DNA from: an uncultured Elioraea sp.
GTDB taxonomy: Bacteria > Pseudomonadota > Alphaproteobacteria > Acetobacterales > Acetobacteraceae
DNA length: 9,501 nt
Direction of reading: 5' to 3'
Assembly: GCA_937995555.1 (NCBI GenBank)
Contig: CALKJX010000195.1
Location: forward strand, 1 to 9,501
Shown here piece after piece: positions 1 through 7,363 of the stretch. Within the stretch, counting starts at the first letter, position 1. Each line of letters starts with the position of its first letter. The notes beneath the pieces are model-generated. The model did not search any database. It saw only the letters and a program-made list of their open reading frames with translations, and was not told where the DNA came from. The position numbers and the translations under genes were made by a program.

Positions 1-212
1 ATCACCTCGACATAGGAGCCGCGGAAGGTGGCGGTGACCGTGTAGCGGTCCTGGCTGGCGTTGAAGCGCGCGACCTGCTCCTGCACGCGCTCCCCGAGTG
101 CCCCGCCGAGTCCGTACCAGAACTGGATCTCGGTGCGCTGCTGCGCCTCCGCCGGCGCGGTCGTGACGGCCAGCGCCAGGGCGGCGCCGGCGAGAAGGAT
201 CCTGCGATGCAT
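1..212 (-). CDS. ugpB: Partial (N-terminal 70 aa) UgpB-like sn-glycerol-3-phosphate ABC transporter binding protein
   Basis: The gene runs leftward and is cut by the window edge, so only about 70 codons are visible. The protein opens with a classic Sec signal peptide: positive start MHRRI, a hydrophobic run LLAGAALALAV, and an AEA|QQ cleavage site near residue 23. The mature start then reads IQFWYGLGGALGERV, an Ala/Arg-rich helix with RFNAS, and TFRGSYVEV. This layout (I-x-F-W, GALGE, RFN, Y-x-V, K/RGSY-E-V) is the N-terminus of UgpB-type family 1 solute-binding proteins, which deliver glycerol-3-phosphate or its diesters to the UgpAEC importer in the periplasm. The ATG at 212 is chosen because the signal peptide starts there and a GGGAGAGA Shine-Dalgarno sequence lies just upstream on the minus strand. 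The remaining ugp genes would lie to the left, outside the window. Another sugar-binding family 1 protein is possible but less likely. Confidence 0.8.
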   Translation of the reverse strand, partial: MHRRILLAGAALALAVTTAPAEAQQRTEIQFWYGLGGALGERVQEQVARFNASQDRYTVTATFRGSYVEV

Positions 213-259
213 GATGGGTCTCTCCCGTGTCGTGGCCTCGCGGCGTGTAGCCGCTCCAT

Positions 260-277
260 GTTACGTCACGGTGACAG
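260..277 (-). promoter_or_regulatory. Candidate PHO box upstream of ugpB
   Basis: Read on the ugpB strand the sequence is CTGTCACCGTGACGTAAC, about 50-65 nt before the ugpB start. The first 7 bases match the PhoB half-site CTGTCA(T/C). After a 4-nt spacer the second heptamer ACGTAAC matches the half-site at only 4 of 7 positions. ugp operons are well-known Pho regulon members, which is why this weak match is listed. The same bases also hold a perfect palindrome GTCAC-G-GTGAC (265-275), so a different dimeric regulator is an alternative. Confidence 0.3.
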
Positions 278-315
278 CCGGATGAAGCTTCCGCGTCGAC
301 TCTGTCCGGCGCGCG

Positions 316-343
316 TTGCCGCCACCGCCCGGCCTCCTCTAAG
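316..343 (+). promoter_or_regulatory. Possible sigma-70-type promoter for apt
   Basis: TTGCCG (316-321) and TCTAAG (338-343), separated by 16 nt, each match the housekeeping hexamers at 4 of 6 positions. They lie about 50 nt before the apt ATG in the least GC-rich part of this intergenic region. This is a by-eye match only. Confidence 0.25.
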
Positions 344-391
344 CTGCGCCGCAGCACGACGACCACGGCGCGAGGGGAAGGCCGGCACGGC

Positions 392-907
392 ATGGACATC
401 AAGGACCACATCCGCGGCATCCCCGATTTCCCCAAGCCCGGCATCCTGTTCTACGACATCTCCACCCTGCTCGCGCATGCCGATGCCTGGCAGGTGGCGA
501 TGGGGCGGATGGCGCGGCTGGTGCGACGCCACCAGCCAGACCTGATCGCCGGGGTGGAGAGCCGGGGCTTCCTGATCGCTGCCCCGCTTGCGCTCAAGCT
601 CGGTTGCGGCTTCATCATGCTGCGCAAGCGGGGCAAGCTGCCGGGCCCGACGGTCGGGCATGACTACGCCCTGGAGTACGGTACCGATCGGATCGAGGCG
701 CAGGCCGACGCGGTCAGGCCGGGCGACCGCGTGGTGGTGGTGGACGACCTGCTCGCCACCGGCGGCACGATGGCGGCCGGGATCGCGCTGCTGCGCCGGC
801 TCGGCGCCGAGGTGCCGGGGGCGGCGGCGCTGATCGAACTCACCTTCCTGAACGGAAGGGCGAAGCTCGATGTCCCGTTCGACGCGCTCGTCGCCTACGA
901 TCGCTGA
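392..907 (+). CDS. apt: Adenine phosphoribosyltransferase
   Basis: This 171-aa protein is the usual length for bacterial Apt (EC 2.4.2.7), the cytoplasmic salvage enzyme converting adenine and PRPP to AMP and PPi. Family signatures are all present: IRGIPDFPKPGILFYDIS at residues 7-24, ESRGF at 56-60, the flexible-loop stretch RKRGKLP at 78-84, EYG at 95-97, and the PRPP-binding motif VVVVDDLLATGGTM at 114-127 with its two acidic residues. The ATG at 392 is preceded by a purine-rich AGGGGAAG (373-380) about 11 nt upstream, and the protein begins where family members begin. The gene is divergent from ugpB, and its last 38 nt overlap the start of the LOV kinase gene, implying one transcript. Nothing in the sequence looks damaged. 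Confidence 0.96.
   Translation: MDIKDHIRGIPDFPKPGILFYDISTLLAHADAWQVAMGRMARLVRRHQPDLIAGVESRGFLIAAPLALKLGCGFIMLRKRGKLPGPTVGHDYALEYGTDRIEAQADAVRPGDRVVVVDDLLATGGTMAAGIALLRRLGAEVPGAAALIELTFLNGRAKLDVPFDALVAYDR
854..860 (+). promoter_or_regulatory. Ribosome binding site inside apt that sets the kinase start
   Basis: GGAAGGG lies inside the apt coding region, 9 nt before the ATG at 870. It supports the overlapping start of the kinase over the next in-frame candidate, a GTG at about 975, which would remove residues ahead of the LOV domain. Confidence 0.5.
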
Positions 908-2885
908 GGCTTGGCCCAGGGCAATCAGCGCGGGCAATGCGGCGCTGCCGGATTTCGATCCGCGCGCGGCCGGCGTGCTCGCCGCGGCCATCGCCGCCGC
1001 GCCCACCGGCGTGACGATCGCCGACCCGACGCGCCCCGACTGCCCGATCGTCTTCCTCAACCCGGCCTTCACCGCGATCACCGGCTACCCGGCCGAGGAG
1101 GTGCTGGGGCGCAACTGCCGCTTCCTCCAGGGCCGCGACACCGACCCGAAGGCGGTGGCGCGGGTGCGCCGCGCGATCGCCGCGGCGAAGCCCGTCTCGG
1201 TCGAGATGCTGAACTACCGCCGGGACGGCACGCGGTTCTGGAACGAGCTCCGCATCACCCCGGTGCCGGGGCCGGACGGGCGCCCGGCCCTGTTCCTCGG
1301 CATCCAGCACGACGTCACGGCGCGCAAGCGCGCCGAGCTGGCGCTCGAACGCGCCAAGCGGGCGGCCGAGCGGGCGAACCAGACCAAGTCCGACTTCCTC
1401 GCCACCATGAGCCACGAGATCCGCACGCCGATGAACGGCGTGATGGGCACGGTCGCGCTGCTGCTGGAGACCGAACTCACCGCCGAGCAGCGCGCCTATG
1501 CCGAAACCGCGCGACGCTGCGGCCAGGACCTGCTCGCGATCGTCAACGACATCCTCGACATCTCGCGCATCGAGGCCGGCATGCTGCGCATCGAGTCCGT
1601 GCCGTTCCGCATCGCCGACGTGGTGCTCGGCGTGCTCGACCTGTTCGGCGCCACCGCCCTGGAGAAGGGCATCGGACTTGCCGCCGCGATCGCGCCAGAG
1701 GTGCCCGACACGGTCGAGGGCGATCCGCACCGGCTGCGCCAGGTGCTGCTGAATCTCGTCGACAACGCGGTGAAGTTCACCGCGATCGGCGGGGTGACGG
1801 TGCGGATCGAGCGCGCCTCGGCCGAGCCCTTCGCGCTCCGCGTCGCCGTCAGCGACACCGGCATCGGCATCCCGCCGGCGGCGCAGAAGCGGCTGTTCGT
1901 GCGCTTCGCCCAGGCGGATGCCTCGATCAGCAGGCGCTTCGGCGGTTCGGGCCTGGGGCTGACGATCTGCCGCCAGCTCGTCGCGTTGATGGGGGGCGAG
2001 CTCACGCTCGCAAGCGAGGCCGGACGCGGAACGACCTTCTCCTTCGTCCTGCCCGTCCGCCCGGTCGCGGGTGCGGGCAGCGCGCCGGCGCGGCTGGTGC
2101 CCTCGGCCGCGGTCGCGCCGGGGCCGCGCGGGGCGCGCGGGCGGGTGCTGCTCGCCGAGGACAGCCGCTCGAACCAGCTCGTCGCCGCCGCGATCCTGCG
2201 TCGCGCCGGCTTCACGGTCGATGTCGCGGCCGACGGCGAGGAGGCCGCGGCGCGCGCAGCCGCGCGGCGCTACGACCTGATCCTGATGGACGTGCAGATG
2301 CCGAAGCTCGACGGCTTCGGCGCGACCGCACGCATCCGCGCCCTGCCGCCGCCCGCCGGCACCGTGCCGATCATCGCGCTCACCGCCTCGGTGCGCCCCG
2401 AGGATCGCGACCGCTGCTTCGAGGCCGGCATGACCGGCTATGTCGCCAAGCCGATCGACCTGATCGCGCTCTTGAGCGCGGTCGATCAGGCTCTCGCCGG
2501 ACGGCGCGCGGGGCGGCGCGGCGCGGAGCCCGCGGAGGAACTGCCGCTGGTCGATCGCGCCACGCTCGACGAGCTGCGCGGTGCAGTCGAGCCCGGGCGG
2601 CTGCCGCAGCTCATCGCCGTATTCGTCGAGGAGACCGAGGGGCGGCTCGCCGAACTCGAAGCCGCGCATGCGGCAGGGGACGTGGCCGCGATCGGTCGGC
2701 TCGCCCATGTGCTCAAGAGTGCCGCCGGCACCTTCGGCGCGGCAGCCCTCGCGCGCGCGGCCACGCTGCTCGAGGAGACCTGCCGCGACGGCACGGCCGA
2801 GCGCGTCACGTGCCTCGCGACCGAGCTGGTCGGGCTGGGCCGGCGCACCCTCGAGGCGCTGGTCGAGCCCGCGTCCGTCGGCTGA
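870..2885 (+). CDS. LOV-domain hybrid histidine kinase (LOV-HisKA-HATPase-REC-Hpt)
   Basis: This 671-aa cytoplasmic sensor has no membrane segments. Residues ~36-150 form a LOV-type PAS domain with the FMN-adduct motif GRNCRFLQG (Cys83) and flavin-contacting N115, N125 and Q146. Their spacing from Cys83 (+32, +42, +63) equals that of the oat phototropin LOV2 residues, so blue-light photochemistry is strongly predicted. A short helical linker leads to HisKA with SHEIRTPMNG (phospho-His182). The HATPase domain has an N-box (N295, N299), DTGIG (329-333) and GGSGLGL (358-364). A receiver domain follows with acidic D431, phospho-acceptor D474 in LMDVQMP, T505 and K527. A C-terminal Hpt domain carries H613 in LAHVLKSAAG. 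The chain forms an internal His-Asp-His phosphorelay, with the final response regulator unseen. It overlaps apt by 38 nt and converges on the Bug-protein gene with 6 nt between stops. Domain assignment is very secure; the physiological output is unknown. Confidence 0.93.
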   Translation: MSRSTRSSPTIAEAWPRAISAGNAALPDFDPRAAGVLAAAIAAAPTGVTIADPTRPDCPIVFLNPAFTAITGYPAEEVLGRNCRFLQGRDTDPKAVARVRRAIAAAKPVSVEMLNYRRDGTRFWNELRITPVPGPDGRPALFLGIQHDVTARKRAELALERAKRAAERANQTKSDFLATMSHEIRTPMNGVMGTVALLLETELTAEQRAYAETARRCGQDLLAIVNDILDISRIEAGMLRIESVPFRIADVVLGVLDLFGATALEKGIGLAAAIAPEVPDTVEGDPHRLRQVLLNLVDNAVKFTAIGGVTVRIERASAEPFALRVAVSDTGIGIPPAAQKRLFVRFAQADASISRRFGGSGLGLTICRQLVALMGGELTLASEAGRGTTFSFVLPVRPVAGAGSAPARLVPSAAVAPGPRGARGRVLLAEDSRSNQLVAAAILRRAGFTVDVAADGEEAAARAAARRYDLILMDVQMPKLDGFGATARIRALPPPAGTVPIIALTASVRPEDRDRCFEAGMTGYVAKPIDLIALLSAVDQALAGRRAGRRGAEPAEELPLVDRATLDELRGAVEPGRLPQLIAVFVEETEGRLAELEAAHAAGDVAAIGRLAHVLKSAAGTFGAAALARAATLLEETCRDGTAERVTCLATELVGLGRRTLEALVEPASVG

Positions 2886-2891
2886 TGCCCC

Positions 2892-3821
2892 TCAGTCGAG
2901 CGTCAGGTTCGCCGCCCGGATCACCTCGCCGAAGCGCGCGTACTGGTCCCGGTTGAATTCGGCGAACGCGGCGGCATTGCGCACCACGATCGGGATCTGC
3001 ACCCGCGCGAGCCCCGCGCGCACCTCGGCGTTCGCCATCGTCTGAAGGCAGGCGCGCTCGAACCGCGCGACGAGCGCCGCCGCCATCCCGGCCGGGCCGT
3101 AGAGGCCGGTCCAGATGGAATAGACGAGATCGTAGCCGAGTTCGCGCATGGTCGGCGTCTCGGGGAAGTCGGGACTGCGGTTCTCGTTGAAGATGGCGAT
3201 CGCATGCAGGTCGTACTGGCGGATCAGGTTGCTCTGGTCGTTGAACAGCGTGACCGAGCCCTCGGCGAAGGCCTGCATCACCTGGCCCGAGCCGCGATAG
3301 GGGATGTGGTTCATGCTGATCCCCGCCAGGCGCTCGAACGCGACCATCGAGATGTGCGGGATCGTGCCCGGCCCCGTGGAGGCATAGGGGAACGCGCCCG
3401 GCTCGGCCTTCGCCCTGGCGATCACGTCCGCGACCGTCCTCAGCCGCGACGTCTTCGGCGTCATCATGATCACCGGGCTGTCCAGCACCTGGCAGATCGG
3501 CGTGAAGTCGGCGGGCGTATAGCCGACGTTCCGGCGGAGCTGCGGCTGGATCATCATCGGCCCGACCGGCGTGATCAGGATCGTCCTGCCGTCGGGCCGG
3601 GCGCGCGCGACCTCGGCCGCGCCGATCGTTCCCGCGGCACCGGTGACGTTCTTGATGATCACCGGCTCGCCCAGCGCCTCGGCGAGTGCGGGCTGCATGA
3701 TGCGGCCGCTGATGTCGGTCGCCCCGCCGGCGGGCCAGGCGATCACCATCGTCACCTGCGCCGCGGCCGGCGCCGCGACCACCGCAACGGCTAGCGTCGC
3801 TGCGATCAGTCGTCCCTGCAT
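2892..3821 (-). CDS. Bug/TctC-family tripartite tricarboxylate transporter substrate-binding protein
   Basis: The 309-aa product is a periplasmic solute receptor of the Bug (TctC-like) family, the binding component of TTT secondary transporters for carboxylates and related compounds. An N-terminal signal peptide (about residues 1-21, ending APAAA|Q) precedes the family motif WPAGGATDISGR at 29-40. Further family features are NVTGAAGTIGA (58-68), the IPYRGSGQ segment (173-180) and the late block FPETPTMRELGYD (219-231). The ATG at 3821 was chosen over an upstream in-frame ATG at 3983 because the signal peptide begins there and a GGGAGGGGA Shine-Dalgarno sequence lies about 8 nt upstream. No TctA or TctB membrane subunits are in the window, as is common for this heavily amplified family. 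It is divergent from the ThDP-enzyme operon, which suggests that the ligand feeds that pathway. The ligand is unknown. Confidence 0.92.
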   Translation of the reverse strand: MQGRLIAATLAVAVVAAPAAAQVTMVIAWPAGGATDISGRIMQPALAEALGEPVIIKNVTGAAGTIGAAEVARARPDGRTILITPVGPMMIQPQLRRNVGYTPADFTPICQVLDSPVIMMTPKTSRLRTVADVIARAKAEPGAFPYASTGPGTIPHISMVAFERLAGISMNHIPYRGSGQVMQAFAEGSVTLFNDQSNLIRQYDLHAIAIFNENRSPDFPETPTMRELGYDLVYSIWTGLYGPAGMAAALVARFERACLQTMANAEVRAGLARVQIPIVVRNAAAFAEFNRDQYARFGEVIRAANLTLD

Positions 3822-3945
3822 GGCGGGTCCCCTCCCGTGTTTCGATGGCAGCACGCTAGCCGCGCGGGACCATGCGCCGCAACCTCGCACCCTTGCCGAC
3901 GGTGCGCCGTCATGGAACACAGGCGAGGGGGAACGAGGAGACGTC
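3822..3945. promoter_or_regulatory. Divergent intergenic region with candidate promoter and operator-like palindrome
   Basis: These 124 nt separate the starts of the Bug-protein gene and the ThDP-enzyme gene, so both promoters must lie here unless they are inside coding DNA. For the leftward gene, TTGCGG (3877-3882 on the minus strand) and TAGCGT (3853-3858), with an 18-nt spacer, make a weak promoter match. An imperfect 14-bp palindrome GACGGTGCGCCGTC lies at 3898-3911, where a regulator could act on both directions. No regulator gene is adjacent. The matches are by eye and weak. Confidence 0.3.
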
Positions 3946-5619
3946 ATGACCGCATCCGCCGGCGCGAGCGTGATCGCGCACATGCTCGCCGGCTACGGCG
4001 TCACTCATGTGTTCTTCGTCGATGCGGTGCTGCGCCGCACCCTGATCGAACTGGAGGGGCTCGGCGTCAGGCGCGTGCTGGCGCACAGCGAGAAGGCCGC
4101 CGTGTACATGGCCGACGGCTATGCGCGCGCCTCAGGCCGCGTCGGCGTGTGTTTCGCGCAGAGCGTCGGCGCGGCCAATCTCGCCGCCGGCTTGCAGGAC
4201 GCGTATCTGCACCGCGCACCGATCGTGGCGATGACCGGCCGCAAGGCGGCGCAGTCGCGCAACGCCTATCAGGAGATCGCGCACGGCCCGCTGTTCGCCG
4301 CCGTCACCTCGTTCGCCGAACGGGTCGATGCGCCCGACGATCTGCCGCGTCTCCTCCGCCAGGCCTTCCGCGTCGCCACCGGGCCGACGCCGCGGCCGGT
4401 GCATCTCGACCTGCTCGGGCTCCAGGCCGAGGGGATCGAGGTGCCGGAGATCGAGGCCGACGCCTCGGTCGAGCCGCGCCATGGCGTGGTGCCCTCGTTC
4501 CGTGCCCCGCCCGATCCGGCCGACCTCGCCGCCGCCGCGTCCGTGCTCGCCGCGGCGCAGCGGGTCGCGATCGTCGCCGGCGCGGGGGCAACGCTGTCCG
4601 GTGCGGGCGAGGCGCTGCTGCGGCTCGCGCGCATCCTCGCCGCCCCGGTCGCGACCAGCCTCGGCGCGCGCGGCCTCATCGACACGCGCGATCCCCTCTC
4701 GGTCGGCACGGTCGGCGGCTACGGCGCGCCGCCGGCGAACGAGATCGTGCACGCGGCCGATTGCGTGCTGGTGGTCGGCAGCCATCTCGGCGACCAGCCG
4801 ACACTGGACTGGCGCGTGCCCGCACCAGGCACGCGCATCGTCCAGATCGATGCCGATCCGGCCGAGATCGGCCGCAACTACCCGAACACGCTGCCGCTGC
4901 CGGCCGATCCGCGCACCGCACTGGAGGCGCTCGCCGAGATTCTCGCCGCCACGCCGCGCGACGACGCCTTCGCGCGCTGGGCCGCCGAACGTGTCGCCAC
5001 TTGGCGTGCCGCGATGACGCCGCACTTCGCCTCGGATGCGGTGCCGATCCGCCCCGACCGGCTCTGCGCCGAGATCACCGAGGCGCTGCCGAAGGACGGC
5101 ATCCTGGTCGCCGACACGGGCTACTCGGGGATCTGGACCGCGACCTGCATCGACCTCGCGCCGCCGCAGACCTATCTGCGCGCGGCCGGCTCGCTCGGCT
5201 GGTCGTTCCCGGCGGCGATCGGCGCCAAATGCGCCTGCCCCGACCGTCCGGTTCTGTGCTTCTGCGGCGACGGCGCGATCTACTATCACCTGCCCGAGCT
5301 CGAGACCGCGCGCCGGCTCGGCCTGCCGTTCGTGCTGGTCATCAACAACAATTCGGGCTTCGGCCAGGGTCTGCCGAATGTGCGCCGCATGCAGGGCAAC
5401 CGGCCGGGAAACTTCGAGGAGATCATCCGCTTCGGCCCGACCGATTTCGCGCGCGTGGCCGAGGCCTTCGGCGTGCGCGGCATCCGCGTCGAGGACCCCG
5501 CCGCGATCGCACCGGCGCTGAAGGATGCGCTCGCCCATCCCGGCCCCGCCGTCGTCGATGTCGCCACCGACATCGAGACGCGCGCGCCCGAACCCTGGAT
5601 CCCGGAGGAGCAACGATGA
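3946..5619 (+). CDS. ThDP-dependent enzyme, acetolactate synthase-like
   Basis: This 557-aa protein has the three-domain build of the pyruvate oxidase/acetolactate synthase superfamily. The N-terminal Pyr domain carries the catalytic Glu49 in AHSEKAAVYMADGYAR and the FAQSVGAANLAAGL stretch. The central domain (about 190-335) ends in IVQIDADPAEIGRNYP, typical of AHAS-like enzymes. The C-terminal PP domain holds the Mg-ThDP motif GDG (441-443), with the closing NNN at 467-469 after LPFVLV. Such enzymes decarboxylate or ligate 2-oxo acids; the exact reaction cannot be read, and no AHAS small subunit is adjacent. The ATG at 3946 follows GAGGAG (3935-3940) and begins where the family begins; the open frame extends further upstream but without family similarity. 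Its stop overlaps the next start (ATGA), so it heads a coupled operon with two oxidoreductases. A role in degradation rather than branched-chain amino acid synthesis is inferred from the context. Confidence 0.9.
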   Translation: MTASAGASVIAHMLAGYGVTHVFFVDAVLRRTLIELEGLGVRRVLAHSEKAAVYMADGYARASGRVGVCFAQSVGAANLAAGLQDAYLHRAPIVAMTGRKAAQSRNAYQEIAHGPLFAAVTSFAERVDAPDDLPRLLRQAFRVATGPTPRPVHLDLLGLQAEGIEVPEIEADASVEPRHGVVPSFRAPPDPADLAAAASVLAAAQRVAIVAGAGATLSGAGEALLRLARILAAPVATSLGARGLIDTRDPLSVGTVGGYGAPPANEIVHAADCVLVVGSHLGDQPTLDWRVPAPGTRIVQIDADPAEIGRNYPNTLPLPADPRTALEALAEILAATPRDDAFARWAAERVATWRAAMTPHFASDAVPIRPDRLCAEITEALPKDGILVADTGYSGIWTATCIDLAPPQTYLRAAGSLGWSFPAAIGAKCACPDRPVLCFCGDGAIYYHLPELETARRLGLPFVLVINNNSGFGQGLPNVRRMQGNRPGNFEEIIRFGPTDFARVAEAFGVRGIRVEDPAAIAPALKDALAHPGPAVVDVATDIETRAPEPWIPEEQR

Positions 5620-6557
5620 TGCGGGTCGCGATCCTTGGCGCCGGCCTGATGGGCCATGCGCTCGCGCTGGTGCACGCGCTCGGCGGCTGCCGCGTGCGGC
5701 TCAACGACACCCACGCACCCACGCTCGAACGCGCGCCCGCGCTGATCGCCGCGGCGCTTGCGACGCTGCGCGAGGCCGGCGCGACCGACCGCGACGCCGC
5801 CTGGCTCGGCACTGTCGTCACCACCCATGCCGATCTCGCCGAGGCCGTCGCCGATGCCGAGCTGATCGTCGAGGCGATCACCGAGGATGCCGAAGCCAAG
5901 CGCGCGCTGTACGCCGCCCTCGACCCGCATGCGCCGCGCGATGCGATCCTCGCCTCCAACACCTCCTATCTCGATCCGTTCCCGCTGATCCCCGACCGCC
6001 GCCAGCACCGCGCGGCGATCGCGCACTGGTACACGCCCCCCTATCTGGTCGATCTGGTGGACGTGGTCGGGGGGCCGCGCTGCGACCCCGAGGTGCCGAT
6101 CCGGCTGCGCGACCTCTATGCCGGCATGGGCAAGCATCCGATCGTGCTGCGCAAGTTCGTGCCCGGCTACATCGCCAACCGCATCCAGGCGGTGATGGCG
6201 ATGGAGCTCTACACGCTGCTCGATGAGGGGGTCGCCGACGCAGCCGAGATCGACGCCGCGATCGTGCACGGACTCTCGCTCCGCCTGCCTCTGCTCGGCC
6301 ACTTCATGAAGGCCGACTTCACCGGCCTGCCGCTGGTGCAGAAGGCGCTTGCCGCGCGCATGGTGCCCCCCCCGCCGCCGATCACGCGCAGCGCATCGCT
6401 CGACCGGCTGATCGCGGAAGGCGCTACGGGCGTGATGGCCGGGCGCGGCTTCTACGACTATGGCGGCGAGAGCCCGGCCGCATTGTTCGAGGAGCGCGAC
6501 CGAAGGCTGATCGCGCTCAAGCAGGCGCTGGCGCAGATCGGGAGCATGATCCGATGA
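5616..6557 (+). CDS. 3-hydroxyacyl-CoA dehydrogenase-family NAD-dependent oxidoreductase, single short chain
   Basis: The 313-aa protein starts with a Rossmann fold, VAILGAGLMGHALA (GxGxxG at 8-13), followed by an acidic dinucleotide-binding position (ND at 30-31). Family motifs follow: EAITED (86-91), ASNTS (113-117), AHWYTPPYLVDLVDVV (136-151) and GYIANRIQ (184-191, Asn188). It is shorter than classical fused enzymes and resembles stand-alone 3-hydroxyacyl-CoA dehydrogenases and L-gulonate 3-dehydrogenase/lambda-crystallin proteins, so the substrate may be a free hydroxy acid. The His137 of the catalytic pair is present, but the partner expected 12 residues later is Asp149 rather than Glu. 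The start at 5616 gives an ATGA overlap with the upstream stop; the adjacent ATG at 5619 is better spaced from GGAGGAG (5604-5610) and would remove only one Met. It overlaps the next gene by 4 nt. Confidence 0.88.
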   Translation: MMRVAILGAGLMGHALALVHALGGCRVRLNDTHAPTLERAPALIAAALATLREAGATDRDAAWLGTVVTTHADLAEAVADAELIVEAITEDAEAKRALYAALDPHAPRDAILASNTSYLDPFPLIPDRRQHRAAIAHWYTPPYLVDLVDVVGGPRCDPEVPIRLRDLYAGMGKHPIVLRKFVPGYIANRIQAVMAMELYTLLDEGVADAAEIDAAIVHGLSLRLPLLGHFMKADFTGLPLVQKALAARMVPPPPPITRSASLDRLIAEGATGVMAGRGFYDYGGESPAALFEERDRRLIALKQALAQIGSMIR

Positions 6558-7315
6558 CGTTCGCGTTCGAGGGCAGGACCGCGCTGGTCACCGGCGGCGC
6601 CTCCGGCATCGGTCTCGCGACCGTCGAGATGCTAGCGCGCCAGGGCTGCACCGTGCTGCTCAACCACCTGCCGGACGACCCGGCCGGACCGCGCGAGGCC
6701 GCGCGTCTGCTCGCCGAGGGGCTGAAGGTCGGCACCGCCCCGGGCGACGTCTCGATGCCGGGCGAGGCCGAGGCGATGGTCACGCGCGCGATCGACCAGC
6801 TCGGCCGGCTCGACATCCTGGTCAACAACGCCGGCACGCCGAACACCCGCGCGCCGATCCCGCCCGCCGATCTCGACGCGATGACGGAAGCGTTCTGGGC
6901 GCGGATCCTGCACACCAACCTGCTCGGCCCGTTCCGCTGCACCCGCGCCGCAGCCGCCGCGCTGCGCGCCGCCAGGGGCGCGGTGGTGAACACCGCCTCG
7001 ATCGCCGGCCTGACCTCCGTCGGCTCCTCGCTCGCCTATGGGGCCTCGAAGGCGGCGCTGATCAACATGACCTGCAATCTCGCCCGCGCGCTCGCCCCCG
7101 AGTGCCGCGTCAACGCCGTCGCGCCGGGTTCGGTCACGACACCCTGGCAGGCCGACTGGCCGGCAGAACGCAAGCAGGCCGCCGCCGACCGCGCCCTCCT
7201 CAAGCGCCAGTGCACGGCCGAGGACATCGCCGAGGCGATCGTCTTCCTCGCCACCACGCCCGCCCCGATCACCGGCCAGACCCTGGTGGTGGATGCCGGG
7301 CTGACGCTCGGGTGA
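6554..7315 (+). CDS. SDR-family NAD(P)-dependent oxidoreductase (FabG-like)
   Basis: This 253-aa classical short-chain dehydrogenase has the cofactor motif TGGASGIG at 13-20, NNAG at 91-94 and the active-site tetrad Asn122, Ser149, Tyr162 and Lys166 (Y-x3-K in AYGASK). It also has the RVNAVAPGSVTTPW segment at 185-198, and the C-terminus ends with the usual TGQTLVVDAGLTLG. Length and motifs fit 3-oxoacyl-ACP reductase-like enzymes, which in catabolic operons usually oxidise or reduce a secondary alcohol/ketone. The residue after the second beta strand is Asn37 in LLNHLP, with no clear Asp or Arg to settle NAD versus NADP. The start overlaps the previous stop (ATGA) and is preceded by GGGAG (6540-6544), 9 nt upstream. 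It is the last gene of the three-gene operon; its substrate is unknown. Confidence 0.92.
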   Translation: MTFAFEGRTALVTGGASGIGLATVEMLARQGCTVLLNHLPDDPAGPREAARLLAEGLKVGTAPGDVSMPGEAEAMVTRAIDQLGRLDILVNNAGTPNTRAPIPPADLDAMTEAFWARILHTNLLGPFRCTRAAAAALRAARGAVVNTASIAGLTSVGSSLAYGASKAALINMTCNLARALAPECRVNAVAPGSVTTPWQADWPAERKQAAADRALLKRQCTAEDIAEAIVFLATTPAPITGQTLVVDAGLTLG

Positions 7316-7363
7316 TCCCGCCGGCCTCTGCAACCGGGGCGCGGGGCGGCTCATGCACCCCGG

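Noticed and set aside
840..2708. 622-codon open frame on the minus strand across the kinase gene
   Set aside because: It lies antisense to a gene with complete LOV, kinase, REC and Hpt motifs, has low-complexity Arg/Ala/Gly-rich translation and no family motif. It is a GC-rich shadow frame.
911..2956. 681-codon plus-strand frame parallel to the kinase gene
   Set aside because: The product is an Arg/Gly/Ala-rich frame-shifted readout of the kinase, with no recognisable domain.
3571..3945. In-frame upstream extension of the ThDP enzyme
   Set aside because: It runs antisense through the Bug-protein gene and adds no family-like sequence. The ATG at 3946 has a good RBS and the expected N-terminus.
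4132..5613. 493-codon minus-strand frame opposite the ThDP-enzyme gene
   Set aside because: It is antisense to a motif-complete ThDP enzyme, with translation dominated by Arg, Gly and Asp-rich filler.
5286..6302. 338-codon minus-strand frame opposite the ThDP/dehydrogenase junction
   Set aside because: It spans two unrelated plus-strand genes and shows no domain; codon-bias shadow.
6363..6380. C8 homopolymer run in the dehydrogenase gene as a phase-variation tract or frameshift error
   Set aside because: The frame is intact on both sides and ends with the expected ATGA overlap. The run simply encodes part of a PPPPP stretch.
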